This document shows positions 45,301 through 55,339 of a stretch of DNA of 64,000 nucleotides, piece by piece. The position numbers were made by a program, and so were the translations under genes. The notes under the pieces are model-generated. The model searched no databases, was not told the origin of the DNA, and was given only the letters and a program-made list of their open reading frames with translations. The DNA is from Chlamydoabsidia padenii (lineage: Eukaryota; Mucoromycota; Mucoromycetes; Mucorales; Cunninghamellaceae). Location: contig JAIWND010000004.1 of NCBI GenBank assembly GCA_025330725.1, positions 434,001-498,000 of the forward strand. Reading direction: 5' to 3'. Each line of letters opens with the position of its first letter. Positions within the stretch are counted from its first letter, which is position 1.

Positions 45301-47889
45301 TCTCTTCAGTTCTTTTTTTTTTTTTTTTTTCTCCAACGTCAACTTACGTCGTCGAGGATGATGATCTGATTCAGCTGGTCTAGTTTGATGTAGACGTTGT
45401 AATTCCATCTTCAAGTCCATGTTCTCGTTGATGAGTCGTGATTCTCTTGCTCCACTATGTAAGGCTTCTTCTTCCAATTGTTGTAATCGGTCCAGATCAC
45501 TAAAGCGTTGTATCAAGTTTCCCACTGAGACACCAAACGTGGCAGTAAAGTCTTGTTCATCAGAAGTAATTCGTCGATTCATGACAATTTGGCCAACCAA
45601 TACATGGATGATGTGGAAGTAATGAGTTCTACCGAAGAGAGTTGATGAGTCAAGTATCGTAAGAGATTGATGATAACTTACATTGTTTCTGGATGTCCTT
45701 TGACCAACAATAAGCTTCTGAGAATGCCCAAGAGGTGTTCCATTGAGTTGGGGGATCCATTCAGATTGTTGACCAATCGATTTAAGAGTTCCCAAGGATC
45801 AGTGATTCCAGCGTATAAGGATAGTTCATCGCCAAAGGTTTCGTCCAAATCATGTTCAGCAGCGTCTTCATATGCATTGACTTGATACTTGAGTTGATCG
45901 TAATCTAGGCTATGAAGTTTTGGTAAGATACGAGTTTCCATTCCAGAGGCATTGAGTTGATTTCGTAAATAGATGCGCTGAGAGGTTATATTTGGTATTT
46001 TGGTGATAGCATTGATTAGAAGCATATTGGATACCTATAAGAAAAGAAGAACATGGGTATCCTTTACTAGCCTTGTTCCCCCCCCCTCCTCCATTTATTT
46101 ACTTACAGCATATTCCATTAGATGCCTATCTGGTGCGTTTGAAACACCAAGTTTCTTCAGATCATCATGAGCACCTACCAAAGACCCCAATCGACCACGG
46201 CCATCAAGAGTTGCTTCAAAGTTCTTTAGCCAAGTGTCAAAGAGACCCATATCCTTTGTGTGTTGTTTTAGCATGTCGAATCCTCTTATCACATGCTGAT
46301 GTCCAAGTTGAGTGTCGGCATCGTGGTGACATATAAAAGCAAGGATTTCACAGACTAGTTTTCGAGTTTGCCATCCAGGACATAACAAAGAGAAGACAAT
46401 GGTATGAATATAGTTTGGATGACTGGTTGTTTCTTTCCCACCGAGCTAAATAGGAGAATACATACAAAGATTAGATAATTCATAATACACATTGTGTTAT
46501 TGTTTACTTGCCCCAGTATTGATAAGAGCCTTGATACATTTGATTATTTCGAATTCGATATCCAGGGCTTTCTTGTCGAATCTAAAAGAGGAGTGAGTGA
46601 GTTTAATATTTTGATCCCCATTCAATTTGTTAGATCATTTTCCAATTACCTGTCTTTTTGATGATTGATAGATGATAAACATGAAACCAATACATGTAAA
46701 CCTTTAAGATCGATGAATTTCATCAACCACCTATTTAATTATAATGATATACAAAAAAGGGAAGAATTATTAGCATTGATATTTAATTTGCCTCCCCCCT
46801 CCTCTTCGGCCCTCCTTTCCATCATCCTGTTCCCCTCCCCCCCCCTTTAGTTACTTACGTGATCGGTCGAGTTCGAAGACTGACTTCAAGACTAGAAGCA
46901 TCAGACACGGTAACAGCACGTAGGCCGGTTTCCATAAATTTACGAATGAAGAATTCAGGAGAGTTGTGATCTTCGACTTCTTGAATGGATAAGGAGGAAT
47001 TGCCGAGACTTCCCAATGTTGCAGTACTAGCCGATGGACTAATAGATAATCCACCACTTTTACTTGTATTGGATGATAATGTTTGCTGTAAGGAAGGCAT
47101 ATACCGTTGTTGTTGTTGTTGTTGTTGTCGAAATCCTCCACTGTTTGATTTTTCCAAAGTCGACCGAACTTTTCCAGCCTTGTCCGCCAAAATACTGATA
47201 AAAAATGATGAGTTGTGAGTATCATTTTCGTTTAGTGATGCTGCTGTTGCTGTTGTAGGTGATTCGACTAGTAATGAGGTGGAGGAGTGCAGATGGTGAG
47301 CCGCCAATAATTCAGCTTGAGTATCTTGATTAATCATTAGTCGTTTCTTTTCCAGTGGCCAGCTTTTCATAGTCATTAGTATATGTTGATCATGAATACC
47401 TCGACGTTCCTATAATGATAATAAAAAGTCAGCTACCTATTGTTTTACTACGCATGGTGTTTTGTCCTACATACCAGCATTTGGTCAAACAATTCGTTGA
47501 TTTCATCTTCCGAAGGTAGTACTTTGGCAAAGTTGGTGCTTGTAGTAGTTGTGTTCATGACGAGAGTTAATGGTGTCTTGTGATTAGTGGTATCAAATGT
47601 TGTACTCCGTGATCGACTTGTCCTTTGTTTGGAAGGAGTGCTAGTATTCACTGGTAACAATAAAAACAAAAAGTAACCTTAGTACAGTTTCAAAGAAAAG
47701 GGATCCTTTTTTTTGCTTGTTACCTGTTTGAGATCTAGCTGAGGTCTGGTGTTTCGAAGGAGTAGAATGCTGCTTCTTAAATACTGTAGTTGTCTTCTGG
47801 TCACCAGACGCGTGAGGCACAGTGGTTAACGGAGGAGGTTCGGAGGGCTTGACATTCTTTCTACCAAGACGATTGAAGAAATCGGTCAT
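42338..47889 (-). CDS. formin (Bni1/SepA type), full GBD-FH3-FH1-FH2-DAD
   Basis: Nineteen exons: 47724-47889, 47475-47650, 46859-47409, 46650-46730, 46512-46581, 46107-46445, 45682-46034, 45348-45628, 44983-45264, 44823-44909, 44712-44756, 44204-44644, 43917-44137, 43761-43847, 43617-43685, 43453-43536, 43261-43393, 42889-43199, 42338-42796; 1411 residues. GBD/FH3 ~95-575 (FIRKFMETGLRAV, WQTRKLVCEILAFIC), coiled coil ~600-700 and FH1 ~767-865 (polyproline blocks spread over three small exons). FH2 spans ~866-1259 (LKNLQWQKLDP, NKTRS-type loop, LLMGNYMNGSSLQGGAFGI). The DAD lies at ~1333 (MMDDLLDRLRSG with a following basic RRARR patch). Formins nucleate and elongate actin cables under Rho control. 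The intron between 46512 and 46445 requires a GC donor (GG|GCAAGT). Confidence 0.93.
44833..44892 (-). repeat. (CCT/CCA)n polyproline-coding repeat in FH1
   Basis: Near-perfect trinucleotide repeat coding for an uninterrupted proline run in the formin FH1; probably length-variable, which would alter profilin-actin recruitment. Confidence 0.75.
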
Positions 47890-48404
47890 GATAAAGGAGA
47901 CGGTTGAATTATGTTGTTAGTTGTTGCTGCTACTGTTGTTGTTAGTGGTTGAATGAGTGTCTGTGGATTGAGAGAGAGGAAAGAGAGAGAGAGAGAGAGA
48001 GAGAAACGAAAAAAAAAAAAAAAAAGGCCAAGGTTATTTTTATTTCCACTTGACCCAAAATTCTTTTTTTAGACTTTTTTCCATCTCCGCCGTATTTTCG
48101 AGCTATGAAATATAGCCCTCTTGACACACTTTTTCAAAAAGTATGCATGCAATTCCCTTCTCGTTTGACATGTAAGCATATAAACAGTTATAGCTCAGTG
48201 CATATGTTTGGGTTTCAATTAAGCATTCTCTTAAAAAGGGGAAGCCACCAGAATCAGGTACACCATCGTTGGGGCCGGGATTTGAAAATGCGTAATTTTT
48301 TTTTTTTTCCTTCTGATCTTTCTAATTTTTGGGCGATCCTCACTTTTCCTTTCTTTCCTTTGTTTCTTATTCATCACCCATTACCAAATGCGCACTGCTT
48401 GTTT
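47890..48404. other. divergent spacer
   Basis: (GA)n at 47985-48004, poly-A, and the motif GGCCGGGATTTGAAAAT at 48273-48289, which lies about 130 bp before the next possible plus-strand start. Confidence 0.45.
48273..48289 (+). promoter_or_regulatory. recurring element CCGGGATTTGAAAAT
   Basis: Strong core copy in the formin/48405 intergenic region. Confidence 0.45.
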
Positions 48405-49205
48405 ATGCAACATATCACCAGTTATGACGACAACAGAATAAAAGGTACGTTAACGAATGAACCTTGGGTGGAATGGAACAACGCACCCCTGAACTGCTCA
48501 TTAACCCTAACCCTTTCTTTTCTACCTCTCTTCAACCTTTCAATCACTAGGTAAATGGATCTAGTGTGATTGCAATGACGTCAAGAGTAAGGACTCGGTT
48601 TGCTTTTACACCCAACGGCTAGAACTGGAACGATACCTGAACACTAGGAAACACAACCCCCCCAAGGTAAGTAAATCCGGTGTACAGGGAACATGGTGGT
48701 GACAAAAGAAACGATACAAACAGAACTAACTTTTTTGTTTTAGGCATTGCTGCTTAAGAATGGATAGGAACCTGCGTGGATTGGAACTCTTTTGTTGAGT
48801 GACCTGGCACCTTTCGCTTTTACTATTATACAACAACCACCCATCCATGGCCAATCAAATCATATATGCGTCACCACAGGATTCTCATCTTCCAGCTGCA
48901 ATCATCGACAGTGTCAGCATAAACAGAAGGGAAAGATAAATATCAATGAATCATCACCTCAGTCCAATGACTCTTATATGCCCACTAACATGACTATCTT
49001 GACCAATTTAGAAACCTCTTACTATGAGATCATGATGTATGGAAAGTAAGTACATAAAGAAGGAGTATATGACTGGATAGCATGATGTATATTAATGATA
49101 GGCTCTTTTCTTTTTTTATACAATAGGGCATCGACGATGGAAACAGACAGTCTGCTATCGGACCATCCAATAAGACAGATAAAAAACGAATGTGATTGCG
49201 GCTGA
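48405..49205 (+). CDS. uncertain small spliced gene with two awkward TAG codons
   Basis: Segments 48405-48444 (MQHITSYDDNRIK), 48551-48666, 48744-49045 and 49127-49205 (ending KNECDCG, TGA) join in phase across good GT-AG introns to 179 codons, and a poly(A)-like signal follows near 49300. Two in-frame TAGs interrupt it: one before CDCNDVKSKDSVCFYTQRLE and one before EPAWIGTLLLSD. Each TAG ends in AG and could be the true acceptor. Moving the second acceptor there keeps frame; the first then lacks an in-phase exon 1. So this is either a gene whose first exon I could not place, or a pseudogene. No family is recognised. Confidence 0.4.
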
Positions 49206-49465
49206 CTTGATGCCCTCTCTTTAGATTAAATCCCTTTTATATAAAACACATCCATTTACCATCTAGATTACATTTGTCCTTTTTATACTTTACCTGTTTT
49301 ATATAATAAAAAGATGCTGTCAAGTATTCTGTATCAAAAAAAAAAGGGGGAAGAGGGGGATGGATTCGGAAGGGGTGAACTTTAAAGAACAATGAAAATG
49401 AACACATTGCTGTATAATAAATAAATCTGCCTTCCTTTTTTTTGCATGTCTCTTAAACAAATATA

Positions 49466-51396
49466 ATGTCGTATTTAACAATCATCATCACAACTGCCAC
49501 TGTAGCTTGTTTGGGACACTTTTGGTCTTGGTTATCGAAATCCTCGATTGCGATCAACAGGATGGCTAAATTTCAATCGTCGGCGTTTGAAAACACACCC
49601 GAGACGAATGGTCCCGTTTGGTTACCTATTCAAGGTACCTTACCATCATGGTTAAATGGCATACTCTATCGTGTTGGTAAATAAATTGATGCTCAAGAGA
49701 AGCTTGATAAAAGAAACTACTGACTCTTTTTTGTTGGGAAGGTCAGGTCCAGGCAAGTTCATTTTAAACGCGGGGGACGTCATCATCACACACGCCTTTG
49801 ATGGTATGCCCTTTCTTCACCGATTCCAATTATCTCCCACACAGCAAATGGTCAGATACAATTCTCGCCATCTCGCTACCAAGGCGGAAGAAAACATAGG
49901 AGCAGGCTCTCCTATCGCTTTTTTCGGCCATGTGTCTCCAGTGTCTTCAACATGGGCGCTGTTTAAATCTTTTCTGGGCAGGTTCAACGCATTTGTGCTT
50001 CAATCAAACCTCGTGGCAATGAAAAATACCGCGGTAGACCCTTCATCCGAAATGGTGGGTGTCACTGTCACTCCAAATTACCCTTTACCAAAGTCATTAC
50101 GGTCTTCCTCAGCTGATCATGTTCTTGTAACCAAAACTGATGCCAATGTGATACAAAAAGTGGATGCTGATAGTCTCGGTAAGTGTCATGCAAGCGGGGT
50201 TTACATATTCATGGAAGCGGGATTTGAAATACATTAACTTTTTTTTTTGAACAGAACCTGAATGTCTTTACAATTACAATCATTTCGATAAGACACTTTC
50301 TGGAGAACTCTCAGCGGCACACCATCAGTATGATCCTGAAACCGAAGAAGTGTTCAACTTTACTCTCAAAATGGGCCCGACACCCACACTGACAGTTTTT
50401 TCCACCTCCGCCAGATCCCCATCCACAACTTTACTAGCCAACATTACCCATCGGAAGGGTTCCGTGCGCACGCCGATCCGATCCTGCTACATCCATTCGT
50501 TCTGGCTCACCAAAAACTACATTGTGATCCCGGAATCACCTCTTTACCTGAAAAACATGGGCCTAGATTTCATTGTCAGTGGATCGGTTCTTAACGGTAT
50601 GGAGTGGGACACTAAAACACCGACGTATCTACATGTAATCAGCCGCCGCCCTGATCTCGGTCATGTGGCAAGTATTCCTGTCGGTGCATTTTTCACCTTC
50701 CATACTTGTAACGCTTGGGAAGAAATCAAAATGGATGGTACCACCTTGTTGACCTTGGACTGTGCTGCTTTTCCCGACGGGGATATCATGTATCAGATTC
50801 ATAATTTCGGGCAGACCTTACCACCCCTGTCGGGATTTGAAAATTCGAACTTGCATGAGGGACATTCTCGGTTCAATGGGTTCACAGTGCCACCTCTCCA
50901 TCAAACATCGTTTGGGGAGATGCGCCGTTACACACTGACACTTGATCAGACCGCTTGTTCTTCGGGTGCTTACACTCCGTTGGCCGATAACATGGAATTC
51001 CCGCGCTTTAACCAAGAATACAGTATGCGGCCTTACAAATATATTTATGGTAGTCGATTAGTGGAGGCTACACAAACGGAAGGGGAACGGTATTGTTTGA
51101 TCAAATTGAATACCGGGACAGGGGAGACTGTTACTTTTGACAACTCTAATTATGTTTGTTCCGAGCCGATTTTCGTTCCCCGACCTGGTGACAAGGAAAA
51201 GCATGAAGATGATGGGGTTGTCCTGAGCTTGGTCAATGTGATGAATCATCATGGAGGAGCAAAACATTGTTTCCTTTTGGTATTGGATGCTTTGACAATG
51301 AAAGAAATAGCTAGATGTAACATTGGGGATTTCACAGCGACCACTTTCCATGGATCGTTTGTAGATTATGAGTACAAGTCTGTGTCAGTCAATTAA
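49466..51396 (+). CDS. carotenoid cleavage oxygenase (RPE65/CCD family)
   Basis: Three exons: 49466-49676, 49747-50178, 50255-51396; 594 residues. The N-terminal hydrophobic segment (SYLTIIITTATVACLG) may anchor it to membranes. Four iron-binding histidines fit H237 (SAAHHQYDPE), H295 (CYIHSFW), H364 (FTFHTCNAWEE) and H580 (TTFHGSF). Typical blocks LYRVGPGKF and HAFDGM are present. Family enzymes split double bonds of carotenoids or apocarotenoids. In Mucorales such enzymes make the apocarotenoid precursors of trisporic acid sex pheromones, a plausible but unproven role. Intron 2 holds two GCGGG-TTT elements, and the coding region has another (50830-50843, reading SGFEN). Confidence 0.92.
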
Positions 51397-51664
51397 CATA
51401 TATTACCCTTTACTGAATAAAGTTTAAAACAGAAAAAAAAAAAAAAAAAACTTTAATCAGTCTGTAGTTTTACTTTAGCAGCCAACATGAGCGACCAACA
51501 TCAAAAGACAAAGAGGTTTTTATTGATATAAAATAATAATAATAAGGAATCTAAACAAGTTATACAATTACATTAAAGGATAAAAGAGAGGAGGGGTAAG
51601 GAAAGATGATCCATAATTCATTAAAAAGGAGAGATCTAATTCTATTTTACAAGCCAACAAAAGT
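51397..51664. other. convergent 3' spacer
   Basis: AATAAA at 51416-51421 and an A run serve the carotenoid oxygenase; the rest is the 3' flank of the methyltransferase. Confidence 0.5.
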
Positions 51665-53329
51665 CTAAACCGTATCAGTTGATTCCATAGCAGGATCATC
51701 ATCGTCATTTTCTTCATCCACGTCATTTTCGGCAGGTAATGATTCAAGTTTCCGAGCGACAATACAGTAAAAATTCGTCCAACTTTTGAATTCTTGACAT
51801 TCGGCGATGGCAATCTTGAATTTTTCTTCATACTTATCGGGAGACATGGACCAATCTTCACACATACGAGGTTTCATCGAGTCAGAGAAGCGTTGTACAC
51901 ATTCCAGCATTAGATCACCTACGCGACCCAACCAACCTATAGGTGCCGATCGATGGGTTGATTCGTGAATAGTTACCCGGTTCGTCTTCATAAAGAGATC
52001 TTCGAGTTCTTCACCAATTCGATTAACCAGTTGTCTTGTTTGTACTGATACTGATACTATAGGATAAATGTGTGTTAGTACAATGAGTTTTAATGAAGAA
52101 TGATCAAGTCACTTTACCCCGCATGAGCCATAAGGAGAAGGAAGGTCCAATGTCGTTGATTTCTGGCCCAGATTCAACTGATATAAAAGAGTAGTGATTA
52201 ATACCCCTTTTACTGATACAAATACCTTCTTTTTACTTACTGAATTCCAAGTAACCACCAGGTTTAGTGACTCGAATTGCTTCACTAATTATCATATCCC
52301 ATGACTCCTTTGTGTGTTTGAATCGTGCTTCGCGTTGTATCACATAGTCGAATGTATTGTCGTCAAAAGGTAAACCCGCCGAAAAGTCGGTGATTTGAAA
52401 GTGACAATTGGTTGGAGGGTTCCTACAGTAAAATAAATGAGTAATAAGTATAATAAGCATTATATATATTGTTAAGGTTCTTACATGAGGGGATATAAAA
52501 TGTCATCAATACCAATGTATTCTGAATTAGGATAAGTCTTTGCAACTTCCTATAGTCATATAAATGTTAATACAGTCCCATTACAGTGATATGTTGTGAA
52601 TGACATACCTTTGTCCACCATGCAGGACCACAGCTATAATCAATAATCAATCCAAACAAGTGTTAATCGCATTTCCTAGTCGTTCTTATAAATGTCATCT
52701 TACCATATTTCCAAAACACGACCGCCTTGTTTCAATTGTTCTTCAATGGGTGCAGTAAAGAGACTATATATATAATCAAAGAGTGAGTTAATCATTGTTA
52801 TCTTTTGTTACAGTCCAACCTACCATCCAAAGAGATATCTATTACAAGCAAAGACCCAAAGTAGTTAAATTAGTATTCAGACAAGAAGAGGTACATCTTG
52901 AGAGTAGTTCATTTGACTTACTTGTGTAATAAGTGAATCACCGCAAGTCGTTCAACTTCTTCATCGTCGCAAGGTAATATATGAGCCATGCCTGTTGCAG
53001 ACTTTTCTTTGTAATGTCGCCCGTCAAGATATTCGTATCCTAGTTTTGGAAATTTCGCCTTCGTTACTTCGTCTTCATATGTTGTAGGGTTTTTATCGTC
53101 AGATTTGGAAGATCCACTGGTTTGGCTACTTCTATATAGACAACAAGATAAACGAAAAAGAAAGAAGAGTTGTTTGGTGAGGAGACAGTATCAATATATA
53201 AAAAGAGGATAGTAATGGTGGTTACAATTTCGAGGCTGAGGTAAGTGTGGATTTCGATGTTGTGGACTTTGCTGAGCTGTTTGCTGAAGGCGTTTTTGAT
53301 TTTTTAAAGTAAGAAGTAAAGGGAGACAT
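51665..53329 (-). CDS. S-adenosylmethionine-dependent methyltransferase (Methyltransf_11/25-like)
   Basis: Nine exons: 53226-53329, 52922-53131, 52824-52838, 52704-52763, 52609-52633, 52485-52549, 52241-52422, 52118-52177, 51665-52056; 370 residues. A Ser/Thr/Lys-rich N-terminus is followed by YEYLDGRHYKEK. Motif I is GRVLEICCGPAWWTKEVAKTYP, then YIGIDDI (acidic SAM ligand), FSAGLPFDDNTFDYVIQRE (motif post-II) and EAIRVTKPGGYLEF (motif III). The C-terminus is acidic. This resembles fungal UbiE/LaeA-like methyltransferases; the substrate is unknown. Exon 3 is a 15-nt micro-exon and exon 5 only 25 nt, both needed for frame. Confidence 0.85.
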
Positions 53330-54073
53330 GGTACATGTAGGTAATTAAAGGAAAGGAATGGGTGGGTGGGGTGGGGGGGGGAAAGGAAAGTGAAAGAGAA
53401 GCAGATAAAATGGCCTGTCAGCCTTTTTCTTAAAAAAAGAAAATGACCGCGGAGTTGAAATATTTTATGTTGGACCCAACGGCAAGGTACACCAATAGAG
53501 TGGGACATGCTTGGTTAGACAAGAGCCGAATTTTTATTGTTCATCGATGACATTGGTGCTTACTAACGGCACGAGCCACCATTCATGATTACAACATCCA
53601 TTGTCCTTTTTCCCTTTTGAACCTGACAGCGCGGATTTGGGTCATGTGCGGGATTTGAAAACAAAGCGGGCATAGATGGAACCAAGATGTATCAAAGTGT
53701 TGCAAAAAAAACATAAACAAGGTTCGATACACACTCTTTGATTCATAATGTATACGTATTAGTACTGTCTATTAGTGTTTTTTCTTACTTTATAAGGGGA
53801 TACAGTAATTACATTGGCCAAGCCAATTTATTCTGATCTTCGGTCAAGTTTGAACTATTATCCGTCAATCAGAGACCAAAAAAGGGAATCTAATGTCCTT
53901 TTTTTTTTTAAGAGGGATGCATATACGTACACCAAAGAGTCTTTGATCCAAACAAGTAAATTTATTAAAAACCAATAAAAGATAAAGAGAGATAATAACA
54001 AATAAGAATGATATAAGCAATAAAATGACTATCCTATATGACTACTTTTATACATAATCATGATCCCCACTAC
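53330..54073. other. spacer with promoter elements
   Basis: Includes GCGGAGTTGAAAT (53450-53462) and GCGGGATTTGAAAACA (53648-53663) with another GCGGGC just after. The right part is the 3' flank of the THO gene. Confidence 0.4.
53648..53663 (+). promoter_or_regulatory. recurring element GCGGGATTTGAAAA
   Basis: Perfect consensus copy, about 320 bp from the methyltransferase start and with no recognised gene on the plus strand after it. Confidence 0.35.
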
Positions 54074-54309
54074 CTAGTCAGCCATCTGTACGTCATTGTC
54101 CAAAGAGGGATATGTTGATAGAGTGCCGTTTACTAGCGCGTTTGATTGGTCCGTCTGTTGTTGTTCATCGTCTACCTCCATCACATCCTCGGGTTTATCT
54201 GTTGATGTCACGGGCTTCTTGTCTTCTTCTTCAAGTGCTTCTTCCATGGGACCAGTTGCCTATCGTAAAAAATGAGTGTAATCAAATCATGAGTGAGTAT
54301 CACCAATGA

Positions 54310-54349
<40 letters not shown>

Positions 54350-55142
54350 ATTACCAGTACAAAATCATCCAATAGTTTATCGAATCGATCCAGTTTTTCT
54401 TGTACTTTGCGGTTTTCCTTGATAAGACCTTGGCGTTCCAGTTGTAATCGTCCTTCTTCTACTTTGTAACTGTGTGAAAGACAAATGATCAGTACCCGCC
54501 ATTTTATCCAGAATACCACCATCCTGCCTTACTTTGTCCTTTCGTCCTGTTCAAATCGTAGTCGATTGATCATTAATGTATGCTGGTTTTCTTTATCTTG
54601 TAAATAGTGTTCAGGAGCCCGAGCCAAAAAGTCATCCAAGGATATAAGGTCGACATGCTGGTAGACAGATCTAACAACATAAAGGCCAGTTGGCATACAT
54701 TGGCGATATCCATCATCTAGTTTCCTTATAACCATTTACCTGAATTCCCTGCATTTGACGATTTCTTCAACGATATGCCGTTTTTCGTACATGACATTTT
54801 GGAGGCCCACCTGTTTGTCATCCATATTGTCTTTTGCTTCGGCCGTTTGTTGTTTGCTGTCGCGAGTCGATCCGTAGGCTTGTGAATGGAGATCTTTAAT
54901 CTTGTCAATAGCATCGAGCAGTGTTTGCCCCTGTTCGCTTTCTAGTATATCGTCATCCAAAGTACCCTAAGGTGTAATATGCAAAGAGTTGGAAGAATGA
55001 GTATCTCTTCTTTTATTATTACTATTAGTTATATTATATATACCTCCATTTTCATTCGTAAATGTTCAGCCATGAGTGTTTGTAATTCTTCAGTAGCCAT
55101 CGCAATGCTGTGCCAGGTGGTAGTATCAGTGGTTGGCATCAT
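54074..55142 (-). CDS. THOC5: THO complex subunit 5 (THOC5-like)
   Basis: Five exons: 55044-55142, 54740-54966, 54533-54670, 54355-54469, 54074-54259; 254 residues, shorter than animal THOC5. Mostly helical coiled coil: MYEKRHIVEEIVKCREF, then SVYQHVDLISLDDFLARAPEHY, HTLMINRLRFEQDERTK and GRLQLERQGLIKENRKVQ. This matches the conserved N-terminal block of THOC5/fSAP79. The acidic C-terminus has no extra domain. THO couples transcription to mRNA export in the nucleus. An (AT)17 microsatellite fills part of the last intron. GGCGGCGTTTAAAAT (55222-55236) lies about 85 bp upstream. Confidence 0.82.
54313..54346 (+). repeat. (AT)17 microsatellite in THO5-like intron
   Basis: Perfect dinucleotide run within the intron 54260-54354. 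Confidence 0.85.
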
Positions 55143-55221
55143 TGTGTTTAAACTATATAAAAAAAAAGGAATGTGAAGGTGTATTGCCGAAAAATTCAAC
55201 CATCACAACAAAACCCAAACA

Positions 55222-55236
55222 TTTTAAACGCCGCCT
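55222..55236 (-). promoter_or_regulatory. recurring element, GGCGGCGTTTAAAA variant
   Basis: About 85 bp upstream of the THO5-like start, read on the gene strand. Confidence 0.5.
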
Positions 55237-55339
55237 GAAGCCAGTGCAAGCATAATAAGACAAGAAGGGGTAATAAAGTAATTGTGTTTATTTCAAGAGG
55301 ATATAGATACAGGTAAACTAGTTAAAAAAGAGGAATATA

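Noticed and set aside
45303..45795. A separate minus-strand protein of 176 residues in the formin region.
   Set aside because: It is formin exon 8 read through into the adjoining introns; splice sites and coiled-coil continuity place it in the formin.
48494..48515. Two TAACCC-type units resembling telomere repeat.
   Set aside because: Only two units inside a spacer or intron flanked by ordinary genes; far too short for telomeric DNA.
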